Positions 24,501 through 34,613 of a stretch of DNA of 64,000 nucleotides are shown piece by piece. The notes under the pieces are model-generated. The model did no database searches. It saw only the letters and a list, made by a program, of their open reading frames with translations, and was not told the origin of the DNA. The position numbers and the translations under genes were made by a program. This DNA is from Panulirus ornatus (taxonomy: Eukaryota > Arthropoda > Malacostraca > Decapoda > Palinuridae): the NCBI RefSeq assembly GCF_036320965.1, contig NC_092239.1, positions 1,580,320 through 1,644,319 of the forward strand, given 5' to 3'. Position 1 is the first letter of the stretch. Each line of letters begins with the position of its first letter.

Positions 24501-25636
24501 CCAGACATGGCTCTCTAACCTTGCTTTAGCTATTCCAACTGCGAAAGATTCCCTGCTTAAATGGAGGATAAAACCATATCTAGTATGATCCGAAAAGTGT
24601 AATAACACGCTGGTAAATGTAACAGGAACGCCCCACACTGGAAAACACGAAATAGAAGATGATCCTAGACTGTGGACCGAAATATACCGGCTCTTCTATT
24701 TCGTGCTTTCTTTTACTACGTGGGACGTTCTTGTTACCTATCTTGTATGTCTTACTACCTACACCAGAGGTTAAGAATAGAAGTTTGTAATAAAACTGAA
24801 ACATTAGAGACTTTGTCTGACAAAAAATTAAAGATATGGGAGACTGAAGGAAAGGGCGATCAGTTATACTGTTGTGGTTGACGATGCAAAGATAGACACT
24901 CCCTTGTAATGTTTACCTAATATCCTGCGCCAGCGTGTACCACATGGTTACTTCATGAGCATGTAGTAGTGTGCCCCTCTCATCTGCTATGATTATATTT
25001 GTGTGTACAAGTGACCAATATAACAACACATGGTCTCCCGTGGGCATTTAAAGTGCTGGTGAGGGATTTTCAAAGCTCCTCTACACTAACCTGGCCCCTG
25101 TGTAGTGTTCTACACCCTCCATCTGTTCCACACACAGTTGTGATGCGCTACATCATGAGATGATCATTCTGGGTGACCCAGGTGTTATACACAAAGCTTT
25201 ACGTTCAAGCAGAAGTCGCCAAGCCCTGCCTGGATCAGTCAACCCTCAGCATGGCTGATGTCACTAACGTAAACGATCACAAATGTTACCTGTGGCGTGG
25301 GCCGTGGACGTACACATGTGTGGTGACCAGAGCCTCAACTAGAACAACATTGTGGTGACTCCCTCCCGCCAATCCACAAACAAATAACGTACAAAATTCC
25401 ATACAATATATTCCACACGTCTGGGAGGATGACCCACACGGAACACTTCAACCACAGACTGTAACTCCGTCCTGCTTGTTTTGTTTGTATATATAGCGTA
25501 GCTGGATCAGGTACAATACGTGTACGTGTACAGAACGTTCCGTGGGGCACGTCCAGTGAGATATACACGTTCCTGACACCACCGTGGCCAACACGTCTGC
25601 ACTACCTGCAACGTTCAGCCCACTGGTCTCCGCCAT
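19214..25636 (-). CDS. HEPN-NACHT-LRR protein (NLR-like receptor), six-exon gene model, 984 aa
   Basis: Coding exons on minus: 25636-25606, 24355-24247, 23894-23755, 23138-22914, 22050-21903 and 21515-19214. Every intron is GT-AG. The phases (1, 2, 1, 1, 2) match at all five joins, and the coding length is 2955 bases, exactly 985 codons with the stop. Domains: residues about 20-150 form a helical HEPN-like domain of the DZIP3 kind (LDVTCLRLLLRYACGL, then W..L..LEGNIDKLRQLRNDDAH). A linker follows with the pre-NACHT motif VEKVYTKTRL. The NACHT NTPase has Walker A GESGTGKTS at 242-250 and Walker B DAFDE at 327-331. An FVHDSHADFLAAF helical motif and LRRs lie further on (about 730-930). Members of this superfamily bind ATP, oligomerise on ligand sensing and signal through the N-terminal domain; that this protein is a cytoplasmic immune sensor is inferred. 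No signal peptide or membrane segment is seen. The least certain part is exon 1. If it is wrong, the Met at 24347 (in a strong gcgccATGG context) would start a 971-residue protein. Confidence 0.8.
21530..21632. repeat. Imperfect tandem duplication in intron 5
   Basis: Two copies of a sequence with ttattaaatgaat/ttagatgaat, gttttattccatgaatgtc and attcca lie in tandem (about 21532-21585 and 21586-21632), beside the exon 6 acceptor. The duplication leaves the acceptor itself unaffected. Confidence 0.75.
21903..22050 (-). CDS. NLR-like gene, exon 5: pre-NACHT linker
   Basis: A 148-base exon (2 + 48 codons + 2). The acceptor is ctctttccag before AGAGCATC and the donor is AGATGG before gtaagt, a perfect consensus. 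It encodes SIQRELQELY, then FLWAGKNFDFNHHVEKVYTKTRL, which resembles the segment just before the NACHT domain in many animal NLR-like proteins, and ends in STTQD-Gly, joined in frame to exon 6. Confidence 0.85.
22914..23138 (-). CDS. NLR-like gene, exon 4: second half of HEPN-like domain
   Basis: A 225-base exon (2 + 74 codons + 1). The acceptor is gattacag before GTAACATT and the donor is ATCGGAG before gtgagc. It encodes NIDKLRQLRNDDAH, with the R-N-x(3)-H type HEPN motif at residues 103-108 of the model, then MEELEDKWQQLVMAV and a Glu/Lys-rich, possibly coiled-coil stretch (GLEDQLARVKQELINIRK). The order LEG(A)NI..IK..RN...H.....-..(F)..YW..(L) matches DZIP3-like HEPN domains as I remember them. 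Confidence 0.8.
23700..23719. repeat. poly(G) run in intron 3
   Basis: A G-run of about 15 bases (23705-23719) lies about 36 bases outside the exon 3 donor. Confidence 0.85.
23755..23894 (-). CDS. NLR-like gene, exon 3: first half of HEPN-like domain
   Basis: A 140-base exon (1 + 46 codons + 1). The acceptor is attttctcag before GAACAACC and the donor is CTGGAAG before gtcagtaag. It encodes NNPFQGVSIKKNKIEKLD, VTCLRLLLRYACGLSSNK and CAWKDLTRLE. The D(V/I)T.L..LLR..CGL and W..L....(T).LE pattern is the conserved start of DZIP3-like HEPN domains. It is too broken by introns to appear as a long open frame. Confidence 0.8.
24004..24060. repeat. Short tandem duplication in intron 2
   Basis: Two copies of gtggaataatatacatcaa separated by one or two bases. 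Confidence 0.85.
24247..24355 (-). CDS. NLR-like gene, exon 2: N-terminal helix
   Basis: A 109-base exon (2 + 35 codons + 2). The acceptor is tgtgttgcag before GCGGCGCC and the donor is AAGCT before gtgagtat. It encodes an amphipathic helical segment, VLLAEEAVALRQDISLAL, then RTTVRESLALLCDK. An internal ATG at 24347-24345 has a strong start context and may be the true start if exon 1 is non-coding or mis-assigned. Confidence 0.7.
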
Positions 25637-25720
25637 CTCTTAATGCTCAGGCAAAACACGCAATTATAATGTAATTATAATGAACCCAATAAATATATTT
25701 TAAGGAATTTCATGAACGAG
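25020..25720. repeat. Direct duplication near the NLR gene 5' end, proximal copy
   Basis: This stretch matches 27040-27760 in order and orientation. Shared blocks include gggattt.ca.(a/g)gct.ctct, acaccctcc.tctg, aatgttacctgtgg.gtggg, cattccacacgt-like, gcttcaacc..agactgta, ctccgtc.tgct, a tatatata element (25489-25496), ccgtggggca and aaggaatttcat..acgagaaaag. It contains candidate exon 1 of the NLR-like gene and part of intron 1. Confidence 0.7.
25606..25636 (-). CDS. NLR-like gene, candidate exon 1 (start of translation)
   Basis: Thirty-one coding bases encode MAETSGLNVA plus the first base of a Gly codon. The donor is GTTGCAG before gtagtg. The frame is compatible with exon 2 without any adjustment. 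The ATG has the context aagagATGG. The evidence is only frame, donor and position, and no promoter was identified upstream, so this exon is less certain than the rest. Confidence 0.5.
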
Positions 25721-25725
25721 AAAAG

Positions 25726-25748
25726 TGTGTGTGTGTGTGTGTGTGTGT
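25726..25748. repeat. (GT)n microsatellite
   Basis: About 11 GT units just outside the right end of the proximal duplicated unit. Confidence 0.9.
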
Positions 25749-26061
25749 ACGGGTTATACGGGACAGGATGTGTTGAGAGGCACATGTGAGTGGGTGACAG
25801 GTGTGGCTATATAACCTACCAAACCTGCTTCGGGGGCAGGAAGTGTGGACCTGCTCTATAAACTTTACGTATTTTTCTGTAAGTCTTTCGCTCTTCCTAT
25901 TTCAATCAGTCAGTAATGTGATATCAACGTGAAAGCATACAGACACAGGACGGATGAAAATGGCGACATACGACAACAACCTATCAAGGCCGTGGTGCCA
26001 CATACCATCAGAGTTTCCAACCTCCTTGATTTTACGCTGGTCCGTCTAACCTCAGCGCTAT

Positions 26062-26063
<2 letters not shown>

Positions 26064-26137
<74 letters not shown>
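26064..26137. repeat. (TC)n microsatellite
   Basis: An uninterrupted array of about 37 TC units between the two copies of the direct duplication. Confidence 0.95.
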
Positions 26138-26140
<3 letters not shown>

Positions 26141-26761
26141 TTCGTTTTGTAGTCATTTCGTCCTTCATAATGAATTACATTTTTTTTTCTACGGTTTAAC
26201 CTGTATGTAAGGATGAGAGGTGATGGGAAGCTTGGAGACAAGCGACCATACCGTGAGGGAAAGGGAGGGAGGAACCCTACCTAGGGCGTTGGACAGATCA
26301 CAGTGCCTACTCCCGGCCCTTCGTCAGCAGTACCTGACGTAGTAACGTCGTCTCCTACAGTAATCTCATGCTCAACCATCAGTACACGTGCCTCACCTTC
26401 TGCCACACGTAAATACCCTAATTATTCACCAACAGATATTTGAATTAGTCAGGGATCATTTAAACAATTGGAACTGATAATCACATTTAACCCGTAAACA
26501 GATAGATAAGCCAACGTATGCAGTACGTAACTTTCCACTGGTATGTAAGACGTAGAAGACATTGCAGTTTGTTAATCAAATATTATCATTTTCTCTAACA
26601 TGGAGAAATTATGTATGTGTTCAACAAACGTCCTCATAATTTGTAAACTACAGTGTCCAGCTGATAAGTAAAACATAGTGACCAAGTAAACACTTTACAC
26701 CTTGCTGTTCTTATATACATCAATTCACTGTAGTGTAATCAAAAGTTATCCTGGCGCAATC

Positions 26762-26832
26762 TGATTTATTTTGGCACATTTTGGTTTATTCTGACTTATT
26801 CTGGTTTATTCTGGCTCATTCTGGTTTATTAA
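26762..26832. repeat. Short minisatellite (about 10-11 bp)
   Basis: About six copies of a ttctggttta-like unit (tttattctgac, ttattctggt, ctcattctgg). Confidence 0.8.
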
Positions 26833-27039
26833 GGCCCTTAATGATATATGTTTGTTCGTTATCATAGCATAAAAGTCTGAAATAATAACAAAATACAGTT
26901 TCCCAGGAGGTAAACAAACAAGCTGACAGCGTTACGACCTGTGGACGACACGTACGCTTGCACTACTTACCCTCCATTACACACACACACACCAGTATTC
27001 CCAACGTTATTACCTGACACTACTGTTTTCCTTGCTCAT

Positions 27040-27760
27040 CTATGGGTACATAAGGTACTAGTAAGGGATTTCATGGCTTCTCTGCTGTAACATCATCCCT
27101 ATATGATGCTTTATACACCCTCCGTCTGCTACACACACGGCCTTGGTGCACTGAATCGTCATACAATGATGAGCGGTGATCTGAGGATTGCGAAGCCAAA
27201 GCCCTCCACAAGGCTGATGTCACGAAGGTTCTATAACGTAATGATCACTAATGTTACCTGTGGTGTGGGTCGTGGAGGTGATCCTGCGTGCTGACCAGAT
27301 CCCCGACGGACATAGGGTTTGGATAGTTCCTCTGGTTGGCACACAACAGACTAACGCTCAGAGTCTACACAATATGAGTACGTAGATTACTGGATGTTCC
27401 TCGTAGCGTACTTATTTCGTTTATCTCGTTTTCTAAACTTCCACAGATCAGCGTTGACTGAGGCATTCCACACGTTGAAAGGATAACTGCTGTGTAACGC
27501 TTCAACCTGAGACTGTATGTAGCTCCGTCTTGCTGTCCGCAGGTATATATACAATGTGGGTGAGTCAAGTACAGTACAGGTACGCATCTTGCATGCTCCG
27601 TGGGGCAAGCCTCATACTGGGACGTGTGACACTTCCTCGAGAAAACGTTTGCCAGGGGCTGACGACACCACCACCACCTGGTCTATCATATTCTTATTTA
27701 CCCCAAACTGCAGCAATACATGCAGGTAATGCAAGGAATTTCATAAGTAACGAGAAAAGT
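27040..27760. repeat. Direct duplication near the NLR gene 5' end, distal copy
   Basis: The partner of 25020-25720, about 2.03 kb away. It keeps the tatatata element (27544-27551) and the flanking blocks. At the place matching the candidate exon 1 start it has atATGATAGACCAGG instead of agATGGCGGAGACC, so the coding start is not preserved. Confidence 0.7.
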
Positions 27761-28213
27761 TTTGGTAACAGTTCCAACAAATGCAGGACGAAAGGGATGT
27801 GGCATGTGTGCAGTGCACGGCAGTTGCCAAGTATGGCAGTAAGCCTGCCATCAACACACCCAGCAAGTATATACCTTGTATACAACCCTTCATAACCTGC
27901 TGGTCTGTTGGTCTATTTCCTTCGGTCCTACCTTTCATATATTGTTCTACCCTTGATGTATTCAAACTGATTATCTTAAGACATTACCTCAGAAAAAGAA
28001 AAAACTGATTAACATTGTAAAAATCATATTGCGTCATAGTGATGGGCACACACGCACACACACACACACACCAGAGTCCTGCTGGCAACAGCTTGTGTGG
28101 AAATATACGCGAGTGAAACATAAGAATGGTAAACACGGCGGCTACCACCGCCAGGTGATGCAACGGTCAGGTACTGATGTGTCATACCTGCCTCGTGATG
28201 AACATGTTACCGA

Positions 28214-28215
<2 letters not shown>

Positions 28216-28304
<89 letters not shown>
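28216..28304. repeat. (TC)n microsatellite
   Basis: An uninterrupted array of about 44 TC units. Confidence 0.97.
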
Positions 28305-28308
<4 letters not shown>

Positions 28309-28730
28309 CAAGACCATGTTCATTGGCGGCGACACATGACAACGACCAAACAACGTCGCGACGACTGCCACACACTCTCCCAACTCACTCTTCCCCACCA
28401 CATGAGTGAGTAGAACTTGACTGAAACATAATCTTTATTATATACAACTATATCATGTGAGGAACTGCATCAGTAGTTGTGGCTGTGCTCTCTGCTTCCT
28501 GATGGTTAGGACGATGATGTGGACTGATATGAACCAGAGGAGAGGTCAGGGAAAACAACATGACCTTGATATATTGGAGATTTTTTTCCTCTGTGATGGA
28601 TTTAGTGGTTAGTGACCTGTGGAGAGTAACAACAAACAACTACTATGTTGTGCTGACGATCATGGTGGATGACGGAGCCACGTCTGCCTCACACACCCGT
28701 GCCTGACGTGGCCTTGCTGAAACTACACTA

Positions 28731-29044
28731 GTGATGAAGGAACTAGTTATGTGCTACGATAATGATGAAGGAACTAGTTATGTGCTACGATAGTGATGAA
28801 GGAACTAGTTATGTGCTACGATAGTGATGAAGGAACTAGTTATGTGCTACGATAGTGATGAAGGAACTAGTTATGTGCTACGATAGTGATGAAGGAACTA
28901 GTTATGTGCTACGATAATGATGAAGGAACTAGTTATGTGCTACGATAGTGATGAAGGAACTAGTTATGTGCTACGATAGTGATGAAGGAACTAGTTATGT
29001 GCTACGATAGTGATGAAGGAACTAGTTATGTGCTACGATAGTGA
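28731..29044. repeat. 31-bp minisatellite, 10 copies
   Basis: Ten nearly identical 31-base units with gatgaaggaactagttatg and gctacgata. Only the last base of the unit varies (g/a). The high homogeneity suggests recent expansion or ongoing homogenisation. Stop codons in all frames exclude coding. Confidence 0.95.
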
Positions 29045-29312
29045 TTAAAAAACAAGGAACGAGCAAAGACGCGGGGCGTGAGGACCAACAGTAAACTTTC
29101 ATACCACATCCCATTTCCCGTTCTCTGCCGTAAACTGAAGCTTCGAACTGTTTACATCAAACTTTTCCTCTGAGTTGAAGCAGCAGTTGATGTCAGGAGT
29201 TGGCTCTGATTCCAGACCTTTGATCAAGAGGAGGCAGTAAAAAAGTTAAGAGGCGATCCAGCGACAGGCTGATGGCCAAGAACAGGAGGGGTTAGGCACT
29301 GGAATGTGTGTA

Positions 29313-29323
<11 letters not shown>

Positions 29324-29393
<70 letters not shown>
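29324..29393. repeat. (GA)n microsatellite
   Basis: About 35 GA units, preceded by a short (GT)n (29303-29323) and followed by interrupted gacagaga units to about 29430. Confidence 0.95.
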
Positions 29394-29404
<11 letters not shown>

Positions 29405-29435
29405 AGAGAGACAGAGAGACAGAAAGAGACTGTAT

Positions 29436-29438
<3 letters not shown>

Positions 29439-29511
<73 letters not shown>
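29439..29511. repeat. (TA)n microsatellite
   Basis: About 36 TA units, forming a compound microsatellite with the GT and GA arrays to its left. Confidence 0.95.
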
Positions 29512-29519
<8 letters not shown>

Positions 29520-30102
29520 TCATACAAATCCTGAACCTCAACAAAGCACCTCCCACTAAGAAACACTAAGGCAGGTATACTCTTCTGCTACACCACCTCC
29601 ACTGTAAGAATATCTCCTCACAACATTGTGCCATCTATTTTACCACCACTTGAAATATTCCCATTACACACTGCCGTCATTTCCTTCACCACCACTTTAA
29701 ACATTCCCACTAAACACTGGCACCCAGTAAACACGGGTGGTAAAGCCATAAACACAATTAATGTGATGAAAGAGGTAGATAGTGAGTTGGAACGTCTGAG
29801 AAGCAGTAATGTTATCACAGTGAGGTAGGTCGTCTCTCATCATGTTATGGGGGAGCGTAATGCTGTTAGCGGCGTGGTGCAGGCGGAGGAGGAGGGCTGT
29901 GAGAGGGGCAAGTTCCCCCTCTGACGGGCTTTATGGAGTGGGTTCGACGGGGCTGAGTGGGAGGGCGCTGGTGGTCTGACTCATGAGGTTTGCCGTCAAA
30001 TTACCGTGACCGAAAGTCGTGCTTATGAGAACACGGGAAGGGGAACAAACAACGTTGATGTGGGAATAGTAAAAGTAAGATGAGGATGGTCATTAAAACC
30101 CA

Positions 30103-30106
<4 letters not shown>

Positions 30107-30177
<71 letters not shown>
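30107..30177. repeat. (AT)n microsatellite
   Basis: An uninterrupted array of about 35 AT units. Confidence 0.95.
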
Positions 30178-30179
<2 letters not shown>

Positions 30180-30585
30180 GAAACTATAGATACTTCTCTA
30201 AATTGAGCATAACGATAGCCTCTAAACTTGGTTAGTTTGGCTGAATCACTTTAGTTGGAGGTGAAGCCCTGAGTCAACCTTGGCCATGATTACTGTAAAC
30301 AAAACAGATACATGAATACCTTACCCACTCATCATCGAGCAAATTCTAAACGATAAAAACTGAACGAGAATAAACACTTGTGAAACATTACATCCGCCAG
30401 ACTGAAAAATGTTCACGTTATCTTCTCTGCGTAATTCTTGGCAGTGTTGCCAGCACCACCACACTTTACCACCAATCCTCGCCTCCAGAGGCCTCTGCCA
30501 CTTCTCACCATCACAAAAATCCTTCAGGTATATTAGTGTTTATAACTGTAAACTGATCCTGTGCAGAATATGGCGGAGAGAGGTC

Positions 30586-30786
30586 ATACAGTGGAGATCC
30601 TTGAGGGAGGTCATACATCGGAGGGCCAGCAGGAGGGAGGTCATACAGCGGAGGTCCAGGAGGAGGGAGGTCATACAGCGGAGGTCCAGGAGGAGGGAGG
30701 TCATACAGCGGAGGTCCAGGAGGAGGGAGGTCATACAATGGAGGTCCAGGAGGACTGAGGTCATACAATGGAGGTCCAGGAGGAGA
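30586..30786. repeat. 30-bp minisatellite, 6-7 copies, open on both strands
   Basis: Units of 30 bases contain ggaggtccagg and gaggtcatac. Ten codons per unit keep frames open on both strands: on minus a Pro-rich GPPLYDLPPP unit (99-codon frame, 30511-30810), on plus an Arg-rich REVIQRRSRR unit (132 codons). The outer units are more diverged than the inner three. I do not call a gene: no flanking exon or domain is visible. Confidence 0.9.
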
Positions 30787-31439
30787 GGGAAGAGACAAGT
30801 GTGGTAACACAGGTTGCCGAGTTTATGATGTTTACGTCGACCAAGACGGTTGGTGAGACGGGTATGGTGCCTGATACTGAGTTGTTCACTATGACCCCAG
30901 TCTTATGCAGAAACTGTGGACTATAAGCCAGTTCCAGGGCGAAACAGTTCACCATGAGCCAATCCCAGGTCGACACAGTTCACCATGAGCCAGTCTCAGG
31001 GCGACAGTCTCCTTCAGCGTGTTGTACTTTTCTTGGTGTCTCATCAGGCCCTCCTCGAGTCCAGATTTCAGCTCCCTTTCTCCCTCCTCCCTAGGGAAGC
31101 TGATCCTGGCCTCTGCCACCACTTCTCGCCATAACAACAAAAGTGGGAACACCTGCTCCCTCCGTCCACCGTGTCGGGGACCTGCTAACATCTGAATCAC
31201 TGACCATCTTCTCGAGATGTAATATGCCACAGAATGATGTAGTCTCCAGAGAGTGAGGACAACAATCCCACCAGGTCATTATCACATCAAGCCGCCTCTT
31301 TACTGAGGAAACGTGTGTGTATTCTACAGTAAACAAGGTGCTGACTGACTGTTGTGGAGAGGAAAGGGAACTGTTGACAAATTTTGCCTACGACTAAGCT
31401 ATCCACTTGGTATAGACCTTCACTGGTATTACTAATGCA

Positions 31440-31860
31440 ATTTTTTGTGTATTCAATAACTGAAGATTCAATTATATTTCTCGTGTTAAGCGGTTACAGT
31501 TAATGATTGAATTAGAGTTACTCAGTCAATACAACGGTCATAAGTTTTAACATGATTAAACAAATCTTTTGACTCTCTTCCTTTTCTTATACTGTGTTTA
31601 TGTTGCTTAAGTCAATATAAAGATCCTTACCAGTCTGCCCAACATAAGTCATATTATAGATTTTACAAGGGATTCTATCAACACAGCCAGTAGAATTGTC
31701 TGCTGAGTTTTTTATTAAGATATTCTTTACAGTATTGTTGTTGCTGAAGGCTGCATTTGCATTAAAGCATTCAAGCAACCTGAGAGGTAATGTAAGATTA
31801 TCACTATAAGGGAAAACTAAGACACTTGGAATGCCATTTAGTGATAATTACTCATCACAC
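31440..31860 (-). pseudogene. Penelope-like element remnant (GIY-YIG endonuclease region)
   Basis: Read on minus from about 31850, the frame gives IPSVLVFPYSDNL, LPLRLLECFNANAAFSNNNT, then GCVDRIPCKIYNMTYVGQTGKDL. This is the order found in Penelope-like retroelements: end of the RT region with VVFPY, the FSNN(S/T) segment, then the GIY-YIG start Y.IPC...YVGQTG. After DLYIDL the frame shifts; the homology resumes as KQHKHSIRKG and DLFNHVKTYDRCID followed by an in-frame stop. So there is at least one frameshift and one or more stops. The upstream RT core is missing. This is a non-functional fragment. Confidence 0.75.
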
Positions 31861-31965
31861 AGATAACATCCGACGACGAACTCAAAATAACCACAGCAGC
31901 TCACCAGTCGAGCCAATATAAACGATGTACCGTAACTTAGACAAGAAATGAGGGTTTCTCAGCAT

Positions 31966-31968
<3 letters not shown>

Positions 31969-32023
<55 letters not shown>
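31969..32023. repeat. (GA)n microsatellite
   Basis: An uninterrupted array of about 27 GA units, about 100 bases from the Penelope-like remnant. Confidence 0.95.
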
Positions 32024-32026
<3 letters not shown>

Positions 32027-32317
32027 ACAAAGACGGTGGGAGAGGGAGAGGTTGACGTGTGGACGACTAGAGCAACACATGTGACCCGGGCTAAGGGAGA
32101 GCGACCCCAGGCCTGGGGAAGGGAGGGGGAGGGCATCCCCAAGAGGCGGACGACGAGGAAATATCACATAACATTTCCAGCAAGTATTCTCAAGACTTGG
32201 GGACATTACTTCTCGTTATCAGCAACAAGGAGACACGAGGAACATTTTGCTCTAAACTAAAGCTTCTGCTGGTCTCCATCATGGCTGAGATGATGTTTCC
32301 GTCAGGCCAAGAAGTGG

Positions 32318-32400
32318 CCAGCCGAGGACAGCCAGCTGAGGACAGCCAGCTGAGGATAGCAAGCTGAGGTCAACGAGCTGAGGATATCCAGCTGAAGCAG
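32318..32400. repeat. Short minisatellite (about 14 bp)
   Basis: Five or six degenerating copies of a gccagctgaggaca-like unit. Confidence 0.8.
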
Positions 32401-32637
32401 TGATGTGAGCCTGGTTCTGACCTTTTCAGCCGGGTTTACCCAGCCTACACCCTGGTTCTGGTGTTGGCCTGGTGGAGATGTGGTCCAGGTTCTGACCCTC
32501 CTCAGCCAGGTTCAGCCCGCCATTTGGTGAGCCCACCTCCCATGAACCATGGCTTTACTGCCTGCATGAGGGACATGGTCCGTGTATAATTTATGAATGT
32601 GTTTCTCAGATGTTGTGTGTGTTGTGTGTCTTGTGTT

Positions 32638-32735
32638 CATGCGTGTTGAGTGTGTGTTGTGTGTCTGTGTTCCTGCGTGTTGAGTGTGTGTTGTGTGTCT
32701 GTGTTCCTGCGTGTTGAGTGTGTTGTGTGTCAAGC
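32638..32735. repeat. 34-bp GT-rich minisatellite, about 3 copies
   Basis: Units with ctgcgtgttgagtgtg and ttgtgtgtctgtgttc. The last copy is shortened. Confidence 0.85.
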
Positions 32736-32859
32736 CATACATACTGACACCGTCCGTAGGCTGTGTCCGTTATCACCAACGTCCGTGGACACGTCCGTCA
32801 ACTATTCTAATATTCTGAAGTCAAAAGTCACCTCGACTTCTCTGAGTTTGATCCATTAA

Positions 32860-34220
32860 TTATTCAAGACCTAATTAGCAGCTTTGCAAGAGGCTGTAAA
32901 AGCCTGGAAACTTAGAGGATTATTAATACCCTGAATGCTACATATAATCCGAATAAAACATTTTTACCATTAATGGATGTATCCAGGAGAAGTCAGGAGC
33001 CAAACAAACACAAGAACTTCTGATCAAATATGACGATGTTGCTTAAATGAGCAGAACGAAATATATGAAACAGAAGTGCGATCCAAAGGTTATATCTTCC
33101 TGTTTTAATGGGAAACATCACAAGTAGTTTCGTAGAGTGGCAAAAATAAATTGCAAAAAGCCTATGAACTTCTCATACCTTTACAGAATTGCACTTAATT
33201 CTGGCATACTTTTCGCCATCGCAAGACTTGCGTGAGGCAAATCTTCACCTCGGAAACATTGCTTTGAACAAGAGCATATTTCACTCATTTTGCAAACACT
33301 TTATTTATCCACTCTGAATCAAATCATGAAATGTTTTTGCAATTTCATGAAAAGTCGTTATAATATTTCTTTATGATAATTTAGTTATGACTGCCTACCT
33401 ATGTAGCTGGTAATTACAAAACGTTTAATCAGGACTCAACGTAAAATATTTCAATGTGAAAAAATGTTAGTATGATAAATGGCCGGTAAATATTGTCCAG
33501 ATATCTGGCAGGTTAAACAGAGAAAGTTAGCGATGTTAAGTGAATTCAACAAGATATCTGTCCGTAAATGATGAAGTTCAATGGGAATTTCATTATCATA
33601 TGTATAGTGACTATCATTATAGTGATCAATCATCATTAGTCGAGTGCCTGAGGGCCCGCTGGTTATGACTTCATCATTGGTAGAGGTCAACACTACAGGG
33701 TCTTCCCTCCACACCGGAAGTAAAGCATTTATATTGATTCTCTTCAGGTCTTCCTTTCGTCTATCTACCTCAAGGGTTCACAAAAGTGAGAAGCTTAAGA
33801 TTACTTCATGTATGAAAGTTACAGAAGAATGATGTTAGAACACGGATCTCCCTTGATGAGTGTTGCAAAGCGTGATCACGAGCTGTGCCTGGAGATGTGT
33901 TCCAGTCCTTGCCTCAAGAGTGAAACACAAGGAGGCAGAGGTCTCGGAATCTTCACCCGCCCTGTTGCTATCACCATAACAGATGCCCATCTGTTTTATC
34001 ATTACTCCTAGCAACACTGGCAACATTTTCATCAATACTAATACTACCATTGCTCAAGAAGAGTCACTACAGTAACAGCTACATGTAAGTACCCTTCCTA
34101 CCACTAATACAAACATTTCTTTTCATATCATTTTCTTAACTAAAGTCACACCAAGAACTATGTGTACCACAGTCATCCTCACACCCACCACAGTTATCAC
34201 GTTACAGGCATCCTCAACCT
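32860..34220. other. Non-coding stretch, no gene recognised
   Basis: AT-rich sequence with short open frames on both strands and no recognisable motif or repeat array. Confidence 0.45.
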
Positions 34221-34227
34221 CATACCA

Positions 34228-34613
34228 AACACCACCATCACCACCACCACTACCACCACTACCACCACCACCACCACCACTACCACCACTACCACCACTA
34301 CCACCACTACCACCACCACCACCATCACCACTACCACCACTACCACCACTACCACCACTACCACCACCACCACCATCACCACTACCACCACTACCACCAC
34401 TACCACCACTACCACCACCACCACCACTACCACCACCACCACCATCACCACCACCACTACCACCACTACCACCACTACCACCACTACCACCACCACCACC
34501 ATCACCACTACCACCACTACCACCACTACCACCACCACCACCATCACCACTACCACCACTACCACCACTACCACCACTACCACCACCACTACCACCACCA
34601 CCACCACCACCAC
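34228..34613. repeat. (ACC/ACT)n trinucleotide array
   Basis: About 385 bases of ACC units with regularly interspersed ACT and ATC units (accaccaccatcaccactac blocks recur). All three plus frames (poly-Thr, poly-Pro, His/Tyr types) and the minus frames stay open, so none is taken as coding. Confidence 0.97.

Noticed and set aside
28731..29044. Regular repeat array that could be taken for a CRISPR
   Set aside because: Units are contiguous with no unique spacers, and the setting is eukaryotic. The same holds for the other minisatellites.
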